Below are positions 14,905-25,200 of a stretch of DNA of 54,799 nt, one piece after another. The position numbers and the translations under genes were made by a program. How positions within the stretch are numbered: the stretch's first letter is position 1; the number at the start of each line of letters is the position of its first letter. Below the pieces are notes generated by a model. It saw only the letters and a program-made list of their open reading frames with translations, was not told where the DNA came from and did no database searches. The stretch comes from a virus. Location: positions 1 to 54,799 of IMG/VR virus record IMGVR_UViG_3300038566_000115, one strand, 5' to 3'.

Positions 14905-15291
14905 ATGCCCACAATAGAAGAAGTAATCGCTGAGTACCAAGAACTCAAGACCAAGAAGAAATTGACAGAGGACAAACTTAAGGAAGCACTTGGCCCTACA
15001 GTACAACGCATGGATAAAATAAAAGCTGTACTAAAGGAATTCCTACAGAAGCAAGGAGCGGATAACACTTCTACTCCTGCCGGCACCGCGTACCTAACCA
15101 CAAAGACCAGCACTACAGTCAAAGACAAGGCAGCATTCTTTGACTACTGCAACGAGGGCGATAACTGGGAGTTCGCTGATATCCGCGCAAGTAAAACCAA
15201 TATCATGGCACAACTAGAAAAGACAGGCGAAGTACCTGCCGGTGTTTCTATCAATCAATTCATCGACGTTAACATTAGAAAAGGTAAATAA
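14905..15291 (+). CDS. Hypothetical protein with coiled coil, 128 aa
   Basis: ATG 14905 follows GGAGGTGCTAACC, a variant of the recurrent leader; the GTG at 14896 lies within that site. The N-terminal 50 residues are helical and lysine/glutamate-rich. The C-terminal half contains DNWEFADIRASK. The layout of a coiled coil followed by a small domain recalls Gam- or Gp157-like phage proteins, but I see no decisive motif. It precedes the candidate ssDNA-binding protein by one base. Confidence 0.65.
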   Translation: MPTIEEVIAEYQELKTKKKLTEDKLKEALGPTVQRMDKIKAVLKEFLQKQGADNTSTPAGTAYLTTKTSTTVKDKAAFFDYCNEGDNWEFADIRASKTNIMAQLEKTGEVPAGVSINQFIDVNIRKGK

Positions 15292-15292
15292 C

Positions 15293-16234
15293 ATGTCAGA
15301 ACTAATCGCAGTAACTAATAAACTACCCGCTAACATGGCGGCGTTGTTCGCACCAGAATTGAATAACGACCTTACGGCTAACGTAGGTTCCTCATTCCCA
15401 ATCCTATCTATAAAGGGGAGTAAGTGGGCGGTACGTTATTCCGGTGATACGGAGCCGATGTTAAATGCAGAGGGTGATTCAGTCCCTGCTATCCAAGTTG
15501 TTATATTGCAGTCGAACCCGAACGTAACGAAGACTTACTATAAAGGTAAGTACGAGGAGGGTGACGATGCTCAACCAGACTGCGCATCATGTGATGGTAA
15601 GACACCCGATAAAGGCGTAGAAAATCCTGTCGCTAAAAGTTGTGAGGGATGTCCTATGAATGCGTGGGGTTCTCGCATAACAGAGAGCGGTAAAGATGGT
15701 AAGGCTTGCCAAGATTCTCGCAGGGTAGCAGTGCTATCTGCCGGCGACCTTAAGTCTGATGTGTTCGATGGCAACCCACTATTGCTAAGAGTACCGGCCA
15801 CATCACTCAAAGAATTGTCCGCTTACTCACGACAACTCAGCGCACAAGGACTAAGCTATAAAGCCGTAGTTACTAAGGTGTCATTCGACCCCGAAGCAGC
15901 TTATCCTAAACTTATGTTCAAGGCAGTACGAGCATTAAACGAAGAGGAACTTATGAGTGTAGTCGAACACATCAAAGGTGAGACGTATAAGCCATTGTTC
16001 GAGGGTGTTGATATAGTAAGCTCTAACAACGATGGTAAGAAACCTGCCGCCAAGAAAGCTGCCACTAAGAAACCTGCCGCGAAGAAAGCTACCACTAAGA
16101 AACCTGCACCAGAACCAGTGGAAGTCGAAGCGGAACCAGAGGTGGTAGAAGCTGAGCCTGTAGAGGAGAAGACAGAGGTGGCCTCGTCAGATTTAGACGA
16201 CGAGCTAGCCAGTATCCTTGACGGCTTAGATTAA
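15293..16234 (+). CDS. Candidate ssDNA-binding protein with zinc site and acidic tail
   Basis: 313 residues from ATG 15293. Cysteines C97, C100, C117, C120 and C139 form a possible zinc site. A Lys/Ala/Pro repeat (KKPAAKKAATKK, about 249-272) resembles histone H1 tails, and the C-terminus is strongly acidic, ending DDELASILDGLD. Acidic tails are typical of phage single-strand-binding proteins, which use them to recruit polymerase and helicase. The position between helicase and primase fits. No OB-fold signature can be read by eye, so the function is inferred. Confidence 0.55.
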   Translation: MSELIAVTNKLPANMAALFAPELNNDLTANVGSSFPILSIKGSKWAVRYSGDTEPMLNAEGDSVPAIQVVILQSNPNVTKTYYKGKYEEGDDAQPDCASCDGKTPDKGVENPVAKSCEGCPMNAWGSRITESGKDGKACQDSRRVAVLSAGDLKSDVFDGNPLLLRVPATSLKELSAYSRQLSAQGLSYKAVVTKVSFDPEAAYPKLMFKAVRALNEEELMSVVEHIKGETYKPLFEGVDIVSSNNDGKKPAAKKAATKKPAAKKATTKKPAPEPVEVEAEPEVVEAEPVEEKTEVASSDLDDELASILDGLD

Positions 16235-16254
16235 TTAATACCATAGGGGGCGCT

Positions 16255-19008
16255 ATGGACATTAATAAATTTCTATCCACCGTCTTACCTAACGAGGGCG
16301 AGTTGGCAGTTAGCACACTCGCCTTTTCTGAGGGTGAGTCTGGTGCATACGGAACGCACTGGGTGAAGGACTCTACGGGAGTGGAGAAAGTCACCCAAGC
16401 GATAGCTCATTATAATAAACCCATCAACATATACGTTGGGCTTGCAGGGTTTAATTCTAAATCTCGTGTACGTACTGAGGCTAAGTGCGCTAAGACATTC
16501 CTACTCGACCTAGACGTAGGGAATATGAAGCATGCTAATAAGCAAGCAGCACTCAAGGCTTTGTTCCGGTTCATTTCAGAATCGCAGATACCTAAGCCAA
16601 CGTACGTACTAGATACGGGCAGTGGTATACATGCGTACTGGTGCCTACACAAGACCATCCCCATTGATAAGTGGACCGCTATTGCTAATGCAATACGAGG
16701 ATGTATAAAACATTACGGCCTTGTTGTCGATGATATAACACGGGACCCTACCAAGGGATTTAGGATTCCTAGTACATTCAATTACAAGACGGACCCACCG
16801 CGTCCAGTGCGAATACTCAAGGAGTGGGGTATTGTTAACGCAAAAGATTTAGTTATCGCACTACGAGATTGGATGGAGGTAACGCTACCACAAGTCGAAC
16901 TGCCTCCAGAGCTGCAAGCGGATTCTTCCCTCGAATTACCCGAGGTAGAGTATGGCCCTACCTTATTTGCTACGGCAATAACTAAGTGTAATTTATTGAA
17001 GAACGTACACGACACAGAGGGTAAGGAGGCTGACTATCAATTATGGTTACGTACGTTACAGTACTTATCAGCCTGTGAAGATGGTGAGGATTACGTGCAC
17101 AATGTATCCAGAGGGCATGAAGGGTATAGCGAAGCAAAGACTACAGCAAAATTTGCAGAGCTAAAGTCGCGAGAGTATAAACCACTACTGTGCGATACAT
17201 TACAATCATCTGCCCTGCAGACGTCGCACTGTAATGACTGCGATAACTGCCCACTAAACGGTAAAATTAAATCTCCCGCTGCTATACGTCCGGCGGCTGA
17301 GTTCCACATCCCGTTTGGATATAGCTACAACAAAGACGTAGGTATTGTTAAGCGAGGTAATAAAGACCTAGAGGAAGACGATAAAATAATATTCCCCTAC
17401 CAAGTGCAGGGCGTTGAGTTGTTATCTATGGACACTACCATGGCTGACTCAGTTCAACTGCAAGCGAACATACACGGACGGCAGCGTATTCAGTCCTGCT
17501 ATCTTCCCTTCGCAACGGTCACGGATAGTCGGGGATTCCACTCAGCTCTGTCGTCTAACGGGTTTATGCTTAACTCATTACAACTAAGAGATATGGGTAC
17601 TTTTATGACTGCTTGGATACGACAACTCCAAAGAGAGGTAACACCAAAGGTCGCTGTCCGTACATTCGGATGGCACGAAGAAGATAAGCAAATGGGGTTT
17701 GTGCTTGGTACTACTATGTACAAGAAGAACGATACCCACCAGATATCCGTAGTAGATAACGCACTGACTTCGCAGTACACACCGTCAGGCACGTTTGAGA
17801 AATGGAAGAACGCGGCCGACTTCATAGTTAAGCAAGGCACACCAGAGTTTTGTGCTACGTTGGCAGCAGGGTTCGCCGGACCACTGATTCGATTCACTGG
17901 TATATCAGGTGCATTGATATCGTTAGTCGGTGCGGCATCAGGCACAGGTAAATCCTCATGCTTACGTACATCGCAGTCTATATGGGGGAACCCCCGCCTC
18001 GGTATTAACGCACTAAATGATACAACAAATAGTGTTACTGCAAAGGTTGGGCTTCTTAACAATCTCCCCGTATATTGGGATGAGATACGAATCAAAGAAG
18101 ACGTCGCTGACTTCATACGTATGGCGTTCAGTTTAGGCCAAGGTAAATCTAAGCAGCGCTTATCAGCGTCGTCGCAGCTAAAGCATGTATATTCGTGGGA
18201 TACCTTAATGGTGTGTGCCTCGAACGAATCTATTATAGAGCACGTATATGCGACAGTGACTGACTCAGATGCAGGTGTACTACGCGTATTTGAATTGGAT
18301 GTCCAAGGTGGTTCCAAACCCATCGATAACTTAGCGGATATGATGAGTCGTTTCAAATCACTTGATGAAAACTATGGGCATGCGGGGGTTAAGTACATCG
18401 AATACCTCGTCGCTAACCAAGACTCTATACCACTATTGATAAAGCAAATCGCCGATAAGCTAGAAAAGCAAGTAACAGTAGGTGCGAACGAGCGGTTCTG
18501 GTTTTCTACTGTGGTGTCCCTTATTGCATCGGCTATGCTAGCGAAACGGGCCGGCATACTAGACTTCGATATACCCGCATTAAAGGACTACTTACTTGAA
18601 CGCTTCAACGTGATGCGTAATGTTAAGGTTACTGAATCACGTACGCAGGTAGATACACTCCATGACTATATGAACGCGAGTATACGTAACAGGTTGTATA
18701 CGGTAGGTATTAACAGGCACACTACAGGTAAGCCACCACCACAACCACTGGTCGACCCGAACGTTACTCCCTATGGAAGCATTTCATTTCATGAGGGGCG
18801 TGATTGTGGTGGACTGGTTCTGCCAATAACACCACTACGTTCATGGTGCATAAAGACTGGTACGTCCTATAATCAACTACGGGATAAGTTAGTTAAGGAA
18901 TGTGCCGCAACGGTAGAGAGGATATCACTCGGTAGCGGCACAGAGTTTGCGATTGGTCGGGTGCGGTGTATCTACATACCAGAATATAAACGTAAGATTA
19001 AACATTAG
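16255..19008 (+). CDS. Primase-helicase: AEP-like primase plus DUF927-type helicase
   Basis: 917 residues. The N-terminal region looks like an archaeo-eukaryotic primase: LDLDVG (84-89), SGIHAYW (123-129), RDPTKGFRIPSTFNYK (163-178). A Cys cluster (C326, C329, C332) follows. FGWHEEDKQMGF (471-482) and Walker A GAASGTGKSS (559-568) with Walker B YWDE (607-610) fit a DUF927-type hexameric helicase domain. Together they would prime and unwind DNA for the family A polymerase. AGGGGG lies before the ATG. Confidence 0.85.
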   Translation: MDINKFLSTVLPNEGELAVSTLAFSEGESGAYGTHWVKDSTGVEKVTQAIAHYNKPINIYVGLAGFNSKSRVRTEAKCAKTFLLDLDVGNMKHANKQAALKALFRFISESQIPKPTYVLDTGSGIHAYWCLHKTIPIDKWTAIANAIRGCIKHYGLVVDDITRDPTKGFRIPSTFNYKTDPPRPVRILKEWGIVNAKDLVIALRDWMEVTLPQVELPPELQADSSLELPEVEYGPTLFATAITKCNLLKNVHDTEGKEADYQLWLRTLQYLSACEDGEDYVHNVSRGHEGYSEAKTTAKFAELKSREYKPLLCDTLQSSALQTSHCNDCDNCPLNGKIKSPAAIRPAAEFHIPFGYSYNKDVGIVKRGNKDLEEDDKIIFPYQVQGVELLSMDTTMADSVQLQANIHGRQRIQSCYLPFATVTDSRGFHSALSSNGFMLNSLQLRDMGTFMTAWIRQLQREVTPKVAVRTFGWHEEDKQMGFVLGTTMYKKNDTHQISVVDNALTSQYTPSGTFEKWKNAADFIVKQGTPEFCATLAAGFAGPLIRFTGISGALISLVGAASGTGKSSCLRTSQSIWGNPRLGINALNDTTNSVTAKVGLLNNLPVYWDEIRIKEDVADFIRMAFSLGQGKSKQRLSASSQLKHVYSWDTLMVCASNESIIEHVYATVTDSDAGVLRVFELDVQGGSKPIDNLADMMSRFKSLDENYGHAGVKYIEYLVANQDSIPLLIKQIADKLEKQVTVGANERFWFSTVVSLIASAMLAKRAGILDFDIPALKDYLLERFNVMRNVKVTESRTQVDTLHDYMNASIRNRLYTVGINRHTTGKPPPQPLVDPNVTPYGSISFHEGRDCGGLVLPITPLRSWCIKTGTSYNQLRDKLVKECAATVERISLGSGTEFAIGRVRCIYIPEYKRKIKH

Positions 19009-19016
19009 GAGTCGAC

Positions 19017-19094
19017 ATGAAACGTTGTAACTACTGTCATCGACTATGTAAGAAGCTAACTAAGGGGCGATGCGAGCGCTACCCACCACAATAG
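19017..19094 (+). CDS. 25-aa zinc-knuckle micro-protein
   Basis: AGGAG at 19007-19011 precedes ATG 19017. The product MKRCNYCHRLCKKLTKGRC... has four cysteines (C4, C7, C11, C19), enough for a small zinc site. It is the last rightward gene before the convergent terminator. The good ribosome binding site and cysteine pattern support a real gene despite the length. Confidence 0.5.
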   Translation: MKRCNYCHRLCKKLTKGRCERYPPQ

Positions 19095-19099
19095 TATTT

Positions 19100-19177
19100 G
19101 CTACGTAACACCTTCTTGTAACGTAGTAGTATGCACTCTGGAAGACGTACTACTACATTCCGTTACGTAGCTTTTTT
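19100..19177 (+). terminator. Rho-independent terminator for rightward genes
   Basis: GCTACGTAAC (19100-19109) pairs perfectly with GTTACGTAGC (19162-19171), immediately followed by six Ts (19172-19177). Inside, GTAGTAGTA (19123-19131) pairs with TACTACTAC (19148-19156). It lies at the end of the plus-strand gene run. The stem is unusually long and branched. Confidence 0.85.
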
Positions 19178-19190
19178 CTTCCGAAGTATC

Positions 19191-19229
19191 GGTACCCCCT
19201 GATGAAGCGCCCCCGAGTCGGGGGGTACC
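19191..19229. terminator. GC-rich hairpin at end of leftward genes
   Basis: CCCCCG/CGGGGG form a tight hairpin (19210-19225), and GGTACCCCC (19191-19199) can pair with GGGGGTACC (19221-19229), giving mutually exclusive structures. It starts within a few bases of the stop of the 2503-residue gene. No T-run follows on the minus strand, so termination efficiency is uncertain. Confidence 0.5.
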
Positions 19230-19231
19230 CC

Positions 19232-22200
19232 CTATAGACCTTCTATCCCTTCCTCACCTCCACGCAAACCAGATGGATTATATTTGGATTGCCGTTCCCT
19301 TTCTCTCGCCTCCTTAACAGCGCGAGTAACATCCTTAATCGTAATACGTTTACCTAGCCTTGCTTTTGCAATGGTGCGGTTATATTCCGATATCTCTTCC
19401 TTCGCATCCTTAAGGCTCCTACCACGTAGCGATGCCTGTACATAACTGGCTAAGGCTGAACGGCGGGCAGATTTCCCCACGTCCTGCTGTGCCCAGTCTG
19501 ACATACGGTCAGCCCAATACACAGCTTCTTCGTGCGGGGTAAATCCAAACGCTTTACTCGCGGCTGTCTTGGCGGATGGTGGTAGCAGTTGCCTACCTGA
19601 CTTGGATAGTAACCCTTCGGTAGCTCGCTCATAGGCTTGGGTTAAGTCACGTATAAACTTAACTGGTATCGCATACTTCAAGGTCGCTTCTACTTTACCT
19701 TGCCCACTCTCTATTGCCCTAATGTAAGATTTAACATTCTGATACCCTGAACCTACTATTGGTCCTATCAAGCTAGAGCCGAAAGTATCCGCCCACCACT
19801 CGAACCCGTGCTCTTGTGAGGTGTTGGTTAATAGCCTGTGCATACCCGCACGAGAAGAGAAGTCTATACCCAACATAGCATTATACATACCATATGTTAT
19901 GAACTCTGCTACCTGCGGTCCAGCTACTTGCTCAACCATGTCGTACACCAAGCGCTCTGGTCTATCAAGTATCTCGTCTTCTGCTTCATCGAGTCCTAGT
20001 CCGACCAACCCAAGCGTTGAGTTGAGTATAGTCGCCGCCAAACGCACCGGTTCTATGAAGAGTGCGCCGCTAGTTCCCGTGAACAATTGAGATACTAACG
20101 CCACCCCTGCCAATGTACGCATTGCCTTAGCTTTATCCTCTTGGCTGCGCCCCTCGCGCATGAACCCACGGTATATCTGCGTCGATATCATAGAGTACAG
20201 ACCTAATGGATACATCTTCATCGCGGATATAACCTTGAGTGCCGCATTACCTACCATCCAATCTGGACGATTTAATATGTCGTAGTTTATTTGTGTTTGG
20301 TCAATGGCGTTCTGTGCTTCCTTCACTGCGACTTCATGTGACTGCCCTGAATCCCGCGCCATTTCATACGCTGCTATAGCAGTAACCGACCGGTTAACCA
20401 TTTCCGATATCTGGTTGACTACCCTACCCATAGAGAGTACGCGGTGTGCTCCTTCACCTGCGCCCTCTAGTATCTTGGCACCCACTGCAGTATCCTTTTT
20501 GTTTAAGCTAGACACAGGCGAGGATGCCATTTCATGCAACTCGTTAGTAAAGGTATGTTCTATACTTCCAGTCTCTACAAGTTTATCAAGCATAGAATTG
20601 ATATCATCTGCTAGTGGACCCTCACCTACGTTCGCTTTTATCTGCCTGAACATATCATCATAGACTACTTCGTCACCGGATAGCGCATTAGCACCGCCGC
20701 GTTCAGCCAGTACCTTACGTATAGCTGGACCCATAACCCTGCCGTGTGCCCGTGAAACATAGCTAAACGCGCTATTTATCCCAGACTGTGAAGTACCGCC
20801 ATGGTACTTACCAGATAAGTAAGGTACTGTTAACATCCAAGGTTGATGTAAGTTAATGATGGGATGCGATGGTGACATCAATGTATTCGTGAACCCAAGT
20901 CCTGACAATACTTGTAACAGTGCGCCACTCGAATCATTCCTATCGATACGCCCCGCCAACTCAGCAACAATCGAATCATTGCGGTCTTTCTCTTCCGGTG
21001 TTTTCCCCTCATTAACCTTTTCAATATCCGCCCTAAGTTTCGCTTGCTCCGGCGCTGTCTCCAACGCAGAGATATACCGACCAGTACTCTCGACGTACTT
21101 AGCCATACCCTGTACTAAATCAACATTGGTTCCTGCTATGCCCTGTCGCTTAACATGTCGCGTTAGCATAGATGAGTCTGGTAACATTTTGTAGAACTCT
21201 TGTATCGCCGGCGAGCCCTCCGTATTTTCCCCTGATAGTTTCTTAATTACGTTTAATACTTCCTCAGTAGACAGCATGCCCACTGAATCCTTCTGGATAT
21301 TACGTGGGATTAATTTGTTCGTTACCTTCCACCCATCAGGGAACCCTTCACGGTTAAGTTCGGCAATCTCACGTAGGTTCTCGTTAGACGATGGGTTAAC
21401 TCTAAACCCTTTCTCACTCTCGGTTACTAGGTAAGAATCACCCTCCAATTCAATCTTAACCGTTGGTACTCCACCCTGTACACCGCGTGTACCTAGCAAC
21501 TTACCTTTTAGTTTCTCGGCGGCTTCTTTAGTACTAACTACATGCTCTCGCGCAGTGTGTAAAGAGAACCCGTGAGTACCGTCACGATAAGAAGGTACAT
21601 AGATACCGTTCTTTTGTTTGTTGTACTGCTTGTTCGTAGATAGGAGCATCTTAGCTGTACCTTCAAACACAGCATTAGGTTGCCCACCTTTACCATAGAA
21701 CCTGTCATGTATGTGGGGAGGCATGGTAGACAGTATTTCATCCAAGTCCTCGTCACTCTTAACGTCCTTTAACCTCCCTATTAGCGAGGTTGATGGGTTC
21801 GTCATACCATGCCTGTACATTAGTGCTTTGACTAGTGCGGTGTGCATCTTGTTGTTCGCATCTTTATAGTAAGACGTCAGTGTCTTGAACACTTCCTTAA
21901 GCGGAGGAGGCAGTGAATTGTATTCACTACGGACTCGGCTATACAGTGGGCGTTTAGCTTTTTTCTGTTTATCGCTCAGCCACGTATGTACTTGCAACGG
22001 TATGCGAGGGTCTATCTGTTGGTAAGAAGCATCTAGCATAAGGCTAGTCAGTGACTGGCGTTGAACATCAGTGATGCCCTTACTTGCTAATAAGTCCCGA
22101 ACATACCTAACCTTATTGAAATTATCATGGATATACTTAGTGCCTAGCCGTACTCTCCTACGTGCATTGTCGAGCATCCCTCGCAATAATTCCTTTCCAT

Positions 22201-25200
22201 TCACCCCAACCATACTGTCAGAGAACTTTTCTACTAGTCCATCAGAGGTTTCTAATACGCGGCGGTAAATTTTACCTGTTGTATTAGCGATGTCTTGTAG
22301 TTTACTTCGCCCTGCAGCACCTGCCCCACCATCAGCGGGGTTATCTTGTATGTCATTAAAGTACAGCTCACCAAGACCGCCACCCCCATCGCCGTTCTGT
22401 AGTGCAATGAGTTCCAGTTCTGCGTCTTCTATGTATTCTTTCTCCTCCACTGCCTCTCTCTGCTCAGTGGCAGTAGACACCTTATCGCTATTGCGTACGA
22501 GTTCGCGCATCCTATCCGCAGCTTTCGTTGCTTGCGCCTCTGTCATACCCAACGATTTAAGTAGTGCGTCGCGGGGGGGAGTCACCAGTTTATTATCACT
22601 GCCAAGTTCTGTTCCTAGTGTACGTAGCTGGGTAATAGTATCTATGGTTGGTCGGCCATGCGTAGCGATATCACTTGATACTGCGGCAGATGCGGCGGAA
22701 ACTTCTAGCATTTGGTCGAAGAATGTTTTTGGTTTTATACTCGACGGCAGTATCCGCTTGAGTATTGATAGCACAGCGTCAACCATTTGGTCGTACAATG
22801 ATTTGTGCGCTGCGCGGTGGTCTTTAAGCAAAGAACTTACAGTCTCATTGGCTGGCATAGCTTTCATAGCATTCTGTACTTCTTGATTAACAAGAAATTC
22901 AGTTGCCAACTCAAGTGGGTTCTTAGTAGCATAGGATACTTCTGGGCTGACCGCACCGCTCTTATTTACTTCCGTCGTAAAGTCCCTATAAATTTCATCC
23001 ATCGCTGCCTTTAACGTAGGGTCGTTGGTTAGTGCCGGTACCGTAACTGCATGGCCTAGTTCGTGTATAAAGCTATACACGAGCATGGGGTCCGACGATA
23101 CATCATCGTTAAGTATTACAGTGCCGTCACCCACTCCAGAAATAGCGGCATCTTCCTTTAACTCGTTATATATCTTTATGATGTCAGAGTCTAAGGCGTC
23201 TGAATACCCGTACTTCTCTCTCAATGTAGATAGAGATTTACGTAGGGGTCCAGCGTGAGCTAAGTATTTACCTAGATGACTGCCGACTACTCTATCGGCA
23301 ACGTACTCACTTATCCTTACATCTGAACTCGATAAGAATACCTGCATCGCTTCCAAGGTTTCCCGCGCCTTAGACTTAGGCGGCAACGCCCCAACAAACT
23401 CTGCGATAAACTCACTAGCATTACTAGACTTGTCCGCTCGTAAGCCCTGTACGCGAGAGTTTTGATTCGCAATGTCCACACCGACCTCTAGGTTATTCTT
23501 TATCATGGTCGCTTCTTGCGGCGTGATTACAGAATATCCACTATCGGTGTTAGTACCACCACTCAACACATCAGACACCACGGAAGTTTTTTCTTTCTCG
23601 GCCTTCGCTAAAAATTCATCTGCGGCATCAGGTTTTGTTTCATCAGTCTCTTGTGTAGACTTTTTCTTAGCCTTAGCTTTTATTGATTCGCCCTTAGCCG
23701 CTGGCTTTTTCTTCTTAGGCTTAGGTGGTACTGGACTCTCACTTAACGCATCGATACTGTCAGCCAACTGCTCTATAATCTTCGGTGCGGTATTGCGGTT
23801 ACGGGATGCAGATTGTACACCTGTTAATGCGTTTGATACATGCGTCGCTGCCTTCGCCACCAACCCATCGATATCTGGTGTACGTACAGACTCTGGGGCG
23901 GCAAGCACTGCTGTCTGTAATATATCCCCTATGAATTCAGCGGGGAAGGATTTAGTTTTCGCATCTTTATTGGCTCTATCTACTATACTGGCGGCATCAC
24001 GTAGGTACTTAGTGAACTCATCTTTAGTTTTACCTGAGTCCTTATCAGCATGAGCGAGCACATCAGCTATAGCAGGGTGGCCCACGCCGGATTCGGATAA
24101 CTCATGGAGCTTCTTAAGTGCTGCCTTAGCTGCCATCTTACGTCGGGCTGGAGTCTTACCCTCAATACCTGAATCAATGAGTCGATTCACTTCCGCTAAC
24201 TTACGCGATAGCTTTTTATTTAGCGGTCCCTTTCTGCCCGTAGACTTCTCTACGTTTGATATTAAGTTCTGCAGCTTGGCAGTCTCTCCTTTTAATGGAG
24301 TCCACAACGCTGCTTTTACTTTATCTGTGTGAACCTTAAATGCTTTGGCTCGTTGCTGTACCTTGTTACCTTCTGCGTTCTTATCGTACATATGCTTGAA
24401 GTCGAGAGTAGAATCTAGCTCTGCTAAATCATCCTTATCTAACTTGTTCTGGCCCAAGAACACTGCATCATACTTACGCTTGGTACGTTCTACAAACGAG
24501 TTAGGGTTATCAAGCGGTAGCGCTGTCTGCCGATTAACATCCCCGCCGCCTTCATCTGTAGGGGTTGGAGTGGCGGGTATCGCTTCTTTCTTCTGCTTGT
24601 TTGTTTTATTACTTCCCGTACCATCAAGATTAAATTCTCGTTGGGGAGTAGAATTATTTACCGGCGCTGCAGTATCTTTGACAGCGGGCTTCTTTTTCTG
24701 TTGGGTTGGTTTAGGTTCAGCTTTTTTAACTGACTCCTGTTTCACAGGTCCCTCTTCCTTAGCTACCTCCGTGACAGGCGCTTTAGTTTCCTCAGCTTTT
24801 TCAACTTTTTTAGTTTTACTCGCTGCGTTAACTGCAGCGCGGGAATCCTCAAGGAATCCAATGGGGTCTGTCTTAACATTGTTCTCTCCATCGACTTCTC
24901 CCACCCCAGCAAGGGATTCTTCTAGGCTAATCTGTTTGTCTAACATCGCATCGTGTAGCGCTGTTTCTTCTATTGATGCAGTATCATCTGCGACTTTCGG
25001 AGATAATTCTGCCAGCTTCTTATCGATTTCTAATATACGCCCTATGGTCTCCGAAACGCTATCCAATGTAGCAGCGACCTTCGGGGGTGCGGAGGGACTA
25101 GAAGGGGTAGGTGGACGTGAGTTTTCAATGCGTTGCTTATCTGCACCCTTCGCAATTTGCTTCTGGGTGTTGGGGGTTAGAACAGCGGCAAGGCTACCAC

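Noticed and set aside
17499-18356. Reverse-strand ORF of 285 codons
   Set aside because: Antisense shadow of the primase-helicase with its clear Walker motifs.
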